In this document: piece by piece, positions 23,297-31,721 of the stretch | How positions within the stretch are numbered: position 1 is the first letter of the stretch | How the letters are laid out: every line of letters begins with the position of its first letter | Source: Ruminococcus flavefaciens | GTDB lineage: Bacteria > Bacillota > Clostridia > Oscillospirales > Ruminococcaceae | Assembly (NCBI GenBank): GCA_023663905.1 | Contig: JAMPGO010000004.1 | Span: forward strand, 1 to 64,000 | Reading direction: 5' to 3' | DNA: 64,000 nt | Notes under the pieces: generated by a model | What the model saw: the letters and a program-made list of their open reading frames with translations, nothing else | What the model was told of the DNA's origin: nothing | Databases searched by the model: none | Translations under genes and position numbers: made by a program

Positions 23297-24457
23297 ATGG
23301 AAAATATTGATGCTAAACAACAGCTTAAACGCTGGCGACTTGTTTTGGGCGAGTCTGCGGAAGATAAAATAAATTCGCTTGGCGGAGGAAGTCCGTTATC
23401 GGCGGAGGAAATGCTTATGGATTCAGCTCTTGCCCAGATTTATGGTGCGGACGGATTTTCGGGCGGTGGTGCAGGTCACGGAGCAAGTTCGCCGAAGCTT
23501 ACAAAATGGCTGGGCGATTTGCGAAGCCTGTTTGCGCCTATGGAAATAAAAGTAATCCAGCGTGACGCTATCGAGAAAAAGGGTCTCCGACAGCTTCTGT
23601 TTGAGCCTGAAATGCTTGACGGTCTCGAGCCTGATATATCCACAGGAGCGTTGCTTCTTATGCTTAAAGACCAGATACCTGCGAAAGCAAAGGAAAATGC
23701 AAGGGAATTTATCCGCAAAATCGTGGAGGACATCAACAGGCGCATTTCCGACGATTTGAAGCGTTCTGTAACTTCCGCACTCAACAGGCGAGAGCATTCG
23801 CCGATACCGTCGGCAGCCGCATTGGACTACCGCCTTACCGTGAGACGTAATCTCCAAAATTACAATCCCGAGCTTAAAACGATTCTGCCCGAGAAATTCT
23901 ATTTCTTTGAACGTGCAGGCAAATCGGCTTCAAGGACTGTTATTCTTGACATAGACCAGAGCGGTTCAATGGGCGAATCGGCGATTTATTCGTCGGTTAT
24001 GGGCTGTATACTGGCGAGTATGAATGCGCTGAAAACGCACGTGGTTGCTTTTGATACTCAGGTAAATGATTTAACGGAATTATGCACAGACCCTGTTGAT
24101 TTGCTTTACGGAATCCAGCTGGGCGGAGGTACTGACATAGAAAAATCGGTTGCGTACTGTTCGGGGCTGATTACCGAGCCTGCAAAGACGACTATGTTTC
24201 TTGTCACGGACTTGTACGAGGGCGGAAACAGGAGCGGTCTTATAAGACGGCTTTCGGAGCTGAAATCTTCGGGTGTGAATGTAATTGTACTGCTTGCGAT
24301 TTCCGACAGCGGTAAACCGTGCTATGACGAGAGCCTTGCCCAAAAAATAGCGGAATTTGATATACCCTGTTTTGCCTGTCCGCCCGAAAAGCTTCCCGAG
24401 CTTCTTGAAAGAGCCTTGAAGCACCAATCTTTGCAGAGTATGGCAGGTAAAAAGTAA
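23297..24457 (+). CDS. vWA-domain protein (YehP-like)
   Basis: 386 residues. The C-terminal vWA domain (about 212-375) has a full MIDAS: Asp220-x-Ser222-x-Ser224 in DQSGSMGES, the Thr of GGGTDIEKS and the Asp of LVTDLYEGG, so it should bind a divalent metal. The N-terminal 200 residues are helical. It starts directly after the DUF5682 stop. MoxR ATPases typically load or remodel targets through such vWA partners. No signal peptide or membrane helix, so cytoplasmic. Its stop overlaps the start of the DUF1294 gene by 1 nt. Confidence 0.92.
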   Translation: MENIDAKQQLKRWRLVLGESAEDKINSLGGGSPLSAEEMLMDSALAQIYGADGFSGGGAGHGASSPKLTKWLGDLRSLFAPMEIKVIQRDAIEKKGLRQLLFEPEMLDGLEPDISTGALLLMLKDQIPAKAKENAREFIRKIVEDINRRISDDLKRSVTSALNRREHSPIPSAAALDYRLTVRRNLQNYNPELKTILPEKFYFFERAGKSASRTVILDIDQSGSMGESAIYSSVMGCILASMNALKTHVVAFDTQVNDLTELCTDPVDLLYGIQLGGGTDIEKSVAYCSGLITEPAKTTMFLVTDLYEGGNRSGLIRRLSELKSSGVNVIVLLAISDSGKPCYDESLAQKIAEFDIPCFACPPEKLPELLERALKHQSLQSMAGKK

Positions 24458-24735
24458 TGGACAAGATTTTTCTGCTGTATATTGCATTTCTGATTGTTAT
24501 GAGTATAATAGCCTTCGCTTTATACGGTGCGGATAAAGCAAAGGCTAAACGTAAACAATGGAGGATAAAGGAATCAACACTTCTCAGTGTGGGATTTTTC
24601 GGCGGAGCGTTCGGGGCAATCGCAGGAATGAAGCACTTCCGCCACAAAACGAAGCACAATTACTTCTGGGCTGTGAATTACACAGGACTTGTATGGCAGA
24701 TTGGATTATTGATTTTTCTGTTTTTTAAGACCTGA
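24457..24735 (+). CDS. DUF1294 small membrane protein
   Basis: 92 residues with three hydrophobic helices (about 4-24, 44-60 and 70-90) and the DUF1294 hallmarks: Y-G-x-D-K-x-x-A, W-R-I-x-E-x-x-L, G-G-x-x-G-A and M-x-x-F-R-H-K-T. Function unknown. It is the last gene of the plus-strand run and overlaps the end of pflA tail to tail by 30 nt. Whether it belongs functionally to the MoxR operon is doubtful; this family usually stands alone. Confidence 0.9.
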   Translation: MDKIFLLYIAFLIVMSIIAFALYGADKAKAKRKQWRIKESTLLSVGFFGGAFGAIAGMKHFRHKTKHNYFWAVNYTGLVWQIGLLIFLFFKT

Positions 24736-25455
24736 TTTCAGACCCGACATTATAATATCCCTTGCTTTTACTGCGCCCTCCTTGGACATAGGCGGAATAT
24801 CGGGCAGGGGATATTCTATACCCAGATTCTTGTACTTCGCTTTTGCCATATCGTGGTAGGGCAGAACGTCAAGGGCTTTGAGATTATCAAGATTGGAGAG
24901 AAATTCGCCCAGACGGAAAAGGTCGTCCTCGGAATCGGTAATCCCGGGTACAACTACGTGGCGAATCCACACAGGGATATTCAAATCCCTGAGATGTTCC
25001 GCAAACGCAAGAATATTCTTGTTGTTAACACCTGTAAGCTGTTTGTGCTTATCGCTGTCGATGTGCTTTATATCGAGCATAACAAGGTCGGTATATTTAA
25101 GCACCTCGTCAATTTTTCCGTGATTATCGGGATTATACACAGCTCCTGACGAATCGAGGCAGGTGTGGATTCCTTTGGATTTTGCGAGCGAAAAGAGTTC
25201 CGCTAAAAATTCGGGCTGAGCGAGAGGTTCACCGCCTGTTGCGGTAATTCCGCCCGATTTCAGAAATTCCTTGTAAGAATCATATTCCCTGATTAGTTCC
25301 TCCGCCGTTTTTTCCGTACCCTTTTTAAATTCCCACGTATCGGGATTATGGCAGTATCTGCACCTTATCGGACAGCCCTGAAAGAACACTACAAAACGGA
25401 CTCCCGGACCGTCAACCGTACCGAAGCTTTCGGTTGAATGAATATATCCTATCAT
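24706..25455 (-). CDS. pflA: Pyruvate formate-lyase activating enzyme
   Basis: Radical-SAM glycyl-radical activase, 249 residues. The cluster motif is Cys28-x3-Cys32-x2-Cys35 in GCPIRCRYCHNP; G-T-V-D-G-P-G-V-R is the typical PflA N-terminus, and T-G-G-E-P follows in the SAM-binding region. No pyruvate formate-lyase gene is in the window, so the partner is encoded elsewhere. It overlaps the cca stop by 4 nt and probably shares its promoter. Its 3' end overlaps the convergent DUF1294 gene. Confidence 0.94.
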   Translation of the reverse strand: MIGYIHSTESFGTVDGPGVRFVVFFQGCPIRCRYCHNPDTWEFKKGTEKTAEELIREYDSYKEFLKSGGITATGGEPLAQPEFLAELFSLAKSKGIHTCLDSSGAVYNPDNHGKIDEVLKYTDLVMLDIKHIDSDKHKQLTGVNNKNILAFAEHLRDLNIPVWIRHVVVPGITDSEDDLFRLGEFLSNLDNLKALDVLPYHDMAKAKYKNLGIEYPLPDIPPMSKEGAVKARDIIMSGLKSGLKKQKNQ

Positions 25456-26819
25456 TTTTCAAGCATCTCCTTTGCATAGTCAATAAGTTGGTGATGATTA
25501 TTTTCAAGCCTGCCGTCCATTACCATATCAAGAAGCCGTGCGAGACAATCGCCTATTGCACGTCCGCTGAATCCCAGAGATTTCAGGTCGTTGCCGTTTA
25601 TGGCGAGCTGTGCGAGGGACATACAGCAGTTTTCTGAAATAAGACGGCGGGCTGTTTCTGCGATTTTGTCAATCTCATTGTTTTCATCAAGTACAAAGTC
25701 GTTTTTGGCGGAATTATCCGCCTTTTTTAATTTAAGGAGCAGGAAAAAATTATCCGCACCGATTTTTGAAATCATATGTTTTATTTCATTTACAGGCATA
25801 TTTTTTCTGTCCGAGCCACCGAAATCGAACGTATCGCCGTGCATTGCAACAATCGTGCAGACCGTCTCAATAGTCTTGTTGTCAAATTTAAGACGGCGCA
25901 TTATTTTTTCCGCCATATCGGCACTTACTCCTGCGTGACCCTTGAAATGCCCTCTGCCGTTTGTATCGGGCTTGAAGGTCTGCGGTTTGCCTATATCGTG
26001 GAAAAGCAGGGCAGTACGCAGAATTTCGGTATCAGGCAATCCCGTCGGTATATTGTCAACCGCACGGACGATATGCTCATAAACGTCGTATTTATGGTAT
26101 GGTGAATGCTGGCTGAAATCGAAACATACTCTCATTTCGGGAATAATCTGCCCTATAATTTCACGGTATTTCAGCATAATATCGGCGGAATTGATACCGC
26201 AGATGAGCTTGACAAGCTCGCTCCTTATGCGTTCAGCCGAAACAAATTCAAGCCGTTCTTTAAGTGCAACAGCGGATTCAGCGGTGCGTGAATCTATTTC
26301 AAATCCCAGCACGGAAGCGAATCTTACGGCACGTAAAATGCGGAGAGCGTCCTCCGTAAACCGCTTTTCAGGGTCGCCGACGCACCTTATAATATGGTTT
26401 TCTATGTCGGAAACTCCGTTGAAATAGTCAAAAACATTGCCATTGGAATCAACGGCAATTGCATTCATAGTAAAATCACGACGGGAAGCGTCCTCTTTAA
26501 GGGACGAGGTAAATTCCACGCTGTCGGGTCGCCGAGAATCGCTGTATTCGCCGTCAATTCTGAAAGTCGTAATTTCAAAAGGTTCGTTTTCGTACAGAAC
26601 AGTAACAGTTCCGTGCTTTATTCCTGTGGCGATGACTTTTTCGCCCGGAAAAGTGTCGATAATCTGCTGTGGAAGAGCGTTTGTGGTAATGTCAAAATCG
26701 TGGACTTCACGACCCATAATCATATCACGCACACAGCCGCCGATGATATAAGCCTGAAAACCTGCTGATTCAAGTGCTGTGAGGATGTGCATACATTTTT
26801 TTGTTATATTGAATTTCAT
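25452..26819 (-). CDS. cca: CCA tRNA nucleotidyltransferase
   Basis: Adds or repairs the CCA 3' end of tRNA. 455 residues. The polymerase-beta-type head carries GGCVRD (27-32) and the catalytic Asp41-x-Asp43, then R-R-D-F-T-M-N-A and the E-D-A-L-R-I-L-R-A-V-R-F template motif. An HD domain follows (LLFHDIGKP and later His-Gly-Asp). The long form with HD domain is common in Firmicutes. AAGGTGGTGA precedes the start. Confidence 0.95.
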   Translation of the reverse strand: MKFNITKKCMHILTALESAGFQAYIIGGCVRDMIMGREVHDFDITTNALPQQIIDTFPGEKVIATGIKHGTVTVLYENEPFEITTFRIDGEYSDSRRPDSVEFTSSLKEDASRRDFTMNAIAVDSNGNVFDYFNGVSDIENHIIRCVGDPEKRFTEDALRILRAVRFASVLGFEIDSRTAESAVALKERLEFVSAERIRSELVKLICGINSADIMLKYREIIGQIIPEMRVCFDFSQHSPYHKYDVYEHIVRAVDNIPTGLPDTEILRTALLFHDIGKPQTFKPDTNGRGHFKGHAGVSADMAEKIMRRLKFDNKTIETVCTIVAMHGDTFDFGGSDRKNMPVNEIKHMISKIGADNFFLLLKLKKADNSAKNDFVLDENNEIDKIAETARRLISENCCMSLAQLAINGNDLKSLGFSGRAIGDCLARLLDMVMDGRLENNHHQLIDYAKEMLEK

Positions 26820-26841
26820 TGAGTTTCACCACCTTTATAAT

Positions 26842-26870
26842 ATTATACATCATTTTTCCTGAAATTGCAA
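26842..26870 (-). promoter_or_regulatory. Promoter of cca-pflA
   Basis: Minus strand: TTGCAA (26870-26865), 17-nt spacer, TATAAT (26847-26842), 22 bp before the ATG. Confidence 0.75.
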
Positions 26871-26999
26871 CAAAAAAATCAAATTTAACATAACTATCCG
26901 AAATGACTTTTTCAGGAATTTTACATCTTTTTACTTTTATTAGGCTAACAAAAAAAAGTAAAAAAATGAAATAATAATTATGATTTTTCATCCAACCTA

Positions 27000-27028
27000 T
27001 TGACAAACGAAAAAAAATATGATATACT
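27000..27028 (+). promoter_or_regulatory. Promoter of the polysaccharide operon (copy 2)
   Basis: TTGACA (27000-27005), 17-nt spacer, TATACT (27023-27028). Only the two bases at 26995-26996, just 5' of the -35 box, differ from copy 1. Confidence 0.85.
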
Positions 27029-27146
27029 TTTAACGAGCAAGCATAGCTGAAAATAGGAAAAAAGAATGGAGACAGAGAGAATTGAGGAAAGAAAAAGATG
27101 AAAAAATAACAGTTATTGCGGGAACGCAAATACTGGAGGTAATAAT

Positions 27147-28028
27147 ATGAAGGGAATAATACTGGCAGGCGGAGCCGGGACGAGGCTGTATCCGTCCACA
27201 ATAGCGGTAAGCAAGCAGATGCTGCCGATTTTTGATAAACCACTGATATACTATCCGCTGTCAATGCTGCTTCTGGCGAAAATCAGGGAAATACTGATAA
27301 TCTCGACGCCGAGGGACATCGAAGGATTCAGGCAGTTATTGGGAGACGGTTCGGAAATAGGAGTGCATTTCGAGTACGCTGTGCAGGAGACACCGAGAGG
27401 ACTTGCGGACGCATTTATAATCGGCGAGGAGTTCATCGGGGACGACAGCGTGTGCCTGGTTTTGGGCGACAACGTATTTTACGGAGCGGCGATGTCGGAT
27501 ATACTCGAGCAGGCGAAGGAGACGATAAAGGACGGCGGAGCGGCAATTTTCGGGTGTTTTATGAAAAATCCGCAGGAGTTCGGAGTGGTGGAGTTTGATT
27601 CCGAAAAGAAGGTGATTTCGATTGAGGAAAAGCCGAAAAAGCCGAAGTCGAACTACGCAGTGCCGGGACTTTATTTTTACGACAACAACGTTGTTGAAAT
27701 CGCAAAGAATGTGAAGCCGTCGGCGAGGGGCGAAATCGAGATTTCGTCGATAAATACGGCATATCTCGAGCAGGGCAGGCTTCACGTAACGCTTATGGGA
27801 AGAGGCGTGACGTGGTTTGACACAGGCTCGCCGAAAGGGATGTACAAGGCGAGCGGATTTGTTAAAACATTGCAGGAAATGCAGGGATTCTACATTTCGT
27901 GCATAGAAGAAATCGCCTGGCGCAAGGGATTTATAGACGACGAACAGCTCAGAAAATGCGGCGAAAAGCTGAAAAATACTGAATACGGCAAATATCTGCT
28001 GTCACTGCTGAACAGCGAGGAGGAGTAA
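27147..28028 (+). CDS. rfbA: Glucose-1-phosphate thymidylyltransferase (copy 2)
   Basis: Identical in protein sequence to the product at 1652 (293 residues, AGGAGTRLYP at 7-16). It is the first gene of the operon that runs to 39767 and should supply dTDP-glucose for the nucleotide sugar used by the downstream phosphoglycosyl transferase or the GT56-like transferase. The start, ribosome site and leader are the same as in copy 1. Confidence 0.96.
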   Translation: MKGIILAGGAGTRLYPSTIAVSKQMLPIFDKPLIYYPLSMLLLAKIREILIISTPRDIEGFRQLLGDGSEIGVHFEYAVQETPRGLADAFIIGEEFIGDDSVCLVLGDNVFYGAAMSDILEQAKETIKDGGAAIFGCFMKNPQEFGVVEFDSEKKVISIEEKPKKPKSNYAVPGLYFYDNNVVEIAKNVKPSARGEIEISSINTAYLEQGRLHVTLMGRGVTWFDTGSPKGMYKASGFVKTLQEMQGFYISCIEEIAWRKGFIDDEQLRKCGEKLKNTEYGKYLLSLLNSEEE

Positions 28029-28030
28029 AC

Positions 28031-29059
28031 TTGACGATTTTTGTAACAGGCGGTGCGGGATTCATCGGCGGAAATTTCGTACATTATATGCTCGGAAAAT
28101 ACCCGAATTACCGCATAGTGTGCCTTGACAAGCTGACGTATGCGGGAAATCTGTCAACGCTGGAGCCTGTGATGAGCAATGCGAATTTCAGGTTCGTTAA
28201 GATAGATATATGCGACAGAACGGCTATTTATAGCCTTTTTGAGGAGGAAAAGCCCGATATTGTCGTGAATTTTGCGGCGGAATCACACGTTGACCGCTCG
28301 ATTGAGAACCCCGAAATTTTTCTCCAAACAAACATTCTCGGAACGCAGGTACTTATGGATGCCTGCCGAAAATTCGGGATAAAAAGGTATCATCAGGTAT
28401 CGACGGACGAGGTTTACGGCGACCTTCCGCTTGACCGCCCTGACCTTTTCTTCACGGAGGAGACTCCGATTCACACGTCGAGTCCCTACAGTTCGTCGAA
28501 AGCTGGTGCAGACCTGCTTGTGCAGGCATACCACAGGACTTATGGGCTTCCCGTGACGATTTCGAGGTGTTCGAATAACTACGGACCGTACCATTTTCCC
28601 GAGAAGCTGATTCCGCTGATGATTGCGAATGCGCTTGCGGACAAGTCTCTTCCTGTTTATGGCGACGGTCTGAATGTGCGTGACTGGCTGTATGTTGAGG
28701 ACCACTGCCGTGCGATAGACCTGATAATCCACGAGGGAAAAATCGGCGAAGTGTACAATGTTGGCGGACATAATGAGATGAAAAATATCGAAATTGTCAA
28801 ATTAATCTGCAAGCACCTCGGCAAGCCCGAGAGCCTGATTACGCACGTTGAGGACCGAAAAGGTCACGATATGAGGTACGCAATCGACCCGACGAAGATT
28901 CACAGCGAGCTTGGCTGGCTTCCCGAAACGAAGTTCGAGGACGGCATAAAAAAGACGATTCAGTGGTATCTGGACAACAAATCCTGGTGGGAGGAGATTA
29001 TTTCCGGAGAGTACCAGAATTATTACGAAAAAATGTACGGAGGCAGGGAAATTCTCTGA
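28031..29059 (+). CDS. rfbB: dTDP-glucose 4,6-dehydratase (copy 2)
   Basis: Identical to the protein at 2536: 342 residues, TTG start, NAD site 6-13, catalytic Thr125/Asp126/Glu127 and Tyr153/Lys157. In this locus too, no rfbC or rfbD follows, which supports 4-amination of the keto sugar instead of rhamnose synthesis. Confidence 0.96.
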   Translation: MTIFVTGGAGFIGGNFVHYMLGKYPNYRIVCLDKLTYAGNLSTLEPVMSNANFRFVKIDICDRTAIYSLFEEEKPDIVVNFAAESHVDRSIENPEIFLQTNILGTQVLMDACRKFGIKRYHQVSTDEVYGDLPLDRPDLFFTEETPIHTSSPYSSSKAGADLLVQAYHRTYGLPVTISRCSNNYGPYHFPEKLIPLMIANALADKSLPVYGDGLNVRDWLYVEDHCRAIDLIIHEGKIGEVYNVGGHNEMKNIEIVKLICKHLGKPESLITHVEDRKGHDMRYAIDPTKIHSELGWLPETKFEDGIKKTIQWYLDNKSWWEEIISGEYQNYYEKMYGGREIL

Positions 29060-29060
29060 A

Positions 29061-29732
29061 ATGAGCGGAAAATTAATTGTTATCGAAGGACTTGACGGAA
29101 GCGGAAAGGCGACGCAGGCACAGAGATTGTATGAATATTTAAAAAATGTTTGTGCAAATGTCACAAAAGTTTCGTTTCCCGATTACGAAAGCAACTCATC
29201 GGCACTTGTTAAGATGTATCTTGCGGGCGAGTTCGGCACGGAGGCTGATTCCGTGAATCCGTATGCCGCCTCGAGTTTCTATGCGGTTGACCGTTTTGCG
29301 AGCTACACGAAGAACTGGAAAGATTTTTACTGCAACGGCGGAATTGTAATATCCGACAGATATACCACCTCAAATGCGGTGCATCAATGTGCAAAACTGC
29401 CAAAAGAAGAGTGGGACGGATTTATAAAATGGCTGTTCGATTACGAGTACAGGCTTCTCGGGATTCCCGAGCCGTACAGGACGATATATCTGCGTGTTGA
29501 CCCCGAAATGAGCCAGGAATTGATGACGAAGCGTTATGAGGGCAACGAATCGAAAAAAGACATTCACGAGGCAGATGTCGATTATCTCAGGCGCTCACGT
29601 CAGGCTGCGGACTACTGTGCCGCTGCGCTCGGCTGGAACGTCGTGGAGTGCGTAAAGGACGGAAAAATGCGTGAAATCGGCGATATTTCGGCGGAAATCC
29701 TGCGCATAGTGTCGGAAGGGGAAATGGAATGA
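29061..29732 (+). CDS. tmk: Thymidylate kinase-like protein (copy 2)
   Basis: Identical to the 223-residue protein at 3566, with P-loop at 10-18 and DR at 99-100. The genome therefore has at least two identical tmk genes, both tied to dTDP-sugar genes, which makes a role in nucleotide-sugar supply more likely than simple housekeeping (inference). Confidence 0.88.
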   Translation: MSGKLIVIEGLDGSGKATQAQRLYEYLKNVCANVTKVSFPDYESNSSALVKMYLAGEFGTEADSVNPYAASSFYAVDRFASYTKNWKDFYCNGGIVISDRYTTSNAVHQCAKLPKEEWDGFIKWLFDYEYRLLGIPEPYRTIYLRVDPEMSQELMTKRYEGNESKKDIHEADVDYLRRSRQAADYCAAALGWNVVECVKDGKMREIGDISAEILRIVSEGEME

Positions 29733-30838
29733 GCATTTTTGTTACAAGGTCGTCAATGCCCGATTACGAGGAGTACATAGAGGAAATCAAGCCGATTTTC
29801 GAGAGCCGTCACCTCACGAATATGGGACCGATTTACAAGAAGCTCCAGCACGGCTTGATTGATTATCTCGGTGTTCCGCAGCTGTCGATGTTCGTGAACG
29901 GACATCTTGCGCTCGAGACCGTGTTTCAGGCTATGGGACTGAAAAACAGCGGCGGTGAAGTTATCACCACGCCGTTCACGTTCGTCTCAACGGTTCACGC
30001 AATTTCTAGGAACGGTCTGAAGCCTGTTTTCTGCGATATAAAGCCAAATGACTTCACTATTGACCCTGAAAAGATAGAGGCGCTGATTACCGAAAAAACG
30101 GTTGCGATTGTGCCTGTCCACGTTTACGGTTCAGTCTGTGATGTTGAAAAGATTGGTGAAATTGCACAAAAGCACGGACTTAAGGTTATATACGACGCTG
30201 CGCACGCATTCGGAGTGCAGTACAAGGGCAGGGGAATCGGCTGTTACGGCGATGCATCGATGTTTTCGTTCCACGCAACGAAGGTGTTCCACACGATTGA
30301 GGGCGGAGCGGTTGCGTTCAGCGACGAGGCAATCCGTGAGAATATGCACAGCCTGAAAAATTTCGGAATCAAGTCCGAGGATGTGGTTGACGAAATCGGC
30401 GGAAACGCTAAAATGGACGAGTTCCGTGCGGCTATGGGTATCTGCAATCTCAGGCATATCGGCGAATACATCGAATCCCGTGGGGTCGCATTTAAAAGGT
30501 ACAACGAACGGCTTGCGGACGTGAAGGGTATCAGGCTTATGGCTGAACAGAAGGACGTTGTGCCGAATTATGCCTATTATCCCGTTATTTTCGACGAAAA
30601 TGAGTTCGGCGAATCCCGAGACAGCGTGTACGAGCGACTTAAATCGCACGATATTTTTGCAAGAAAGTATTTCTACCCGGCAGTGAACGAGATGGATTGC
30701 TACAAGATTAACAATCCCGAATCTACTCCGATTGCTGCCGAAATCTCACGCAAAGTCCTTACTCTGCCTATGTACTCGGATTTGTCCGTTGGCGATGTTG
30801 ACCGTATTTGCGACATTATTCTAAAGAAAATTCAGTAA
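29729..30838 (+). CDS. DegT-family VioA-like sugar aminotransferase (copy 2)
   Basis: 369 residues, identical to the protein at 4234 except for the last residues (Lys-Lys-Ile-Gln here). PLP lysine Lys185, Asp156. The last shared codons before the divergence are synonymous, not identical (CTA AAG here, CTT AAA in copy 1), which suggests that both copies have a natural gene end and that the identity has been imposed up to that point. Predicted product: a dTDP-4-amino-4,6-dideoxyhexose, matching the WecF-like transferase at 35257. Confidence 0.9.
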   Translation: MSIFVTRSSMPDYEEYIEEIKPIFESRHLTNMGPIYKKLQHGLIDYLGVPQLSMFVNGHLALETVFQAMGLKNSGGEVITTPFTFVSTVHAISRNGLKPVFCDIKPNDFTIDPEKIEALITEKTVAIVPVHVYGSVCDVEKIGEIAQKHGLKVIYDAAHAFGVQYKGRGIGCYGDASMFSFHATKVFHTIEGGAVAFSDEAIRENMHSLKNFGIKSEDVVDEIGGNAKMDEFRAAMGICNLRHIGEYIESRGVAFKRYNERLADVKGIRLMAEQKDVVPNYAYYPVIFDENEFGESRDSVYERLKSHDIFARKYFYPAVNEMDCYKINNPESTPIAAEISRKVLTLPMYSDLSVGDVDRICDIILKKIQ

Positions 30839-30877
30839 ATTTTCACATATAAGTATTCAGGATAAAGGATGGTTTTA

Positions 30878-31681
30878 ATGATTACAACTGGAGATTTGAC
30901 AAAAGAAGAGCGCTGGAGAATTGCTGACCGTCTGGCATCTGATGTACTGCCTGTTATCAATCCGACGTTGGATGAGGTAAAGCCCAAAAATTCTTTTTAT
31001 GTTAAATATGTTAAGCGTTTTCTGGACATAATTATCTCGCTGATTGTCCTGATAATCACTCTTCCGTTGAATTTGATAATTGCAGTTATTACTTTTTTTG
31101 ATGTGGGTCGCCCGATTTTTTTCTTTCAGGAACGACTTGGCAAGGGCGGTAAGCTGTTTAAAATCGTGAAATTCAGAAATATGCGTAATACGGTTGACGA
31201 AAACGGCGAATTACTGCCTCCTGCACAGCGTGTTACGAAAATCGGCAAGTTTATGCGCAAGTATTCGCTTGATGAGTTCCTGAATTTCTGGAGCATTCTT
31301 AAAGGCGATATGAGCCTTATAGGTCCTCGTCCGCTTCTTCCTGAGCATTATAACCGCTATAATCAGCGTCATCTTAATCGCCTTGCGGTTCGCCCGGGAC
31401 TGGAATGTCCTCCGCCGACGGTTAAACATCAGATGTTTTCGTGGCAGGACAGGTTTGAGAATGATGTATGGTATGTCGAGAACGCAAGCTTCCTGTTGGA
31501 CTGCAAGCTTGTTATCAACGTAGTCAGGATTGCGCTTGACAGAAAAAGTGCGGCTGCACGTGCGGATGTGTCCCGAGGAATGTTTATGGGCTATAATCTT
31601 GAAGGAACTGCTATCACTCTTGACGAAGTTCCGCAGAAATATCTTGATGAAATCGAGATTGACCGTAAAGTAAACGTCTGA
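30878..31681 (+). CDS. Initiating phosphoglycosyl transferase (bacterial sugar transferase, PglC/WcaJ-like)
   Basis: Transfers a sugar-1-phosphate from a nucleotide sugar to undecaprenyl phosphate, starting glycan assembly at the inner face of the membrane. 267 residues from ATG 30878, chosen for AAAGGA 8 nt upstream; an ATG at 30869 lies inside that site. A single hydrophobic N-terminal segment (about 45-70) is the re-entrant membrane helix of monotopic enzymes. Then come E-R-x-G-x-x-G-K-x-F-x-x-x-K-F-R-x-M, the catalytic Asp-Glu dyad in S-L-D-E-F, and G-D-M-S-L-I-G-P-R-P-L. The sugar used cannot be told. Confidence 0.93.
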   Translation: MITTGDLTKEERWRIADRLASDVLPVINPTLDEVKPKNSFYVKYVKRFLDIIISLIVLIITLPLNLIIAVITFFDVGRPIFFFQERLGKGGKLFKIVKFRNMRNTVDENGELLPPAQRVTKIGKFMRKYSLDEFLNFWSILKGDMSLIGPRPLLPEHYNRYNQRHLNRLAVRPGLECPPPTVKHQMFSWQDRFENDVWYVENASFLLDCKLVINVVRIALDRKSAAARADVSRGMFMGYNLEGTAITLDEVPQKYLDEIEIDRKVNV

Positions 31682-31721
31682 TTCAGACGTGTTTATATAA
31701 AGTTGTATACGAAAGGAAATT

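Larger units (their letters stand above)
26820..27146. other. Intergenic region between cca and rfbA copy 2
   Basis: This 327-bp AT-rich gap holds the divergent cca promoter (26842-26870), the left edge of repeat copy 2 (26968), the rfbA promoter (27000-27028) and its 118-nt leader. Between 26871 and 26967 I see poly-A tracts but no ORF, hairpin or JUMPstart/ops-like element that I can support. Confidence 0.7.
26968..30822 (+). repeat. Direct repeat, copy 2 (3.86 kb), at the head of the polysaccharide locus
   Basis: Matches 1473-5327 at an offset of 25495, with differences seen only at 26995-26996. In this copy the operon goes on into a full Wzx/Wzy-type locus, so this is the functional-context copy and copy 1 looks like the displaced one (inference). 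The 21.6 kb between the copies hold unrelated copper, biotin, tRNA and MoxR genes. Both copies are in direct orientation, so homologous recombination between them could delete or amplify the stretch. Confidence 0.97.
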
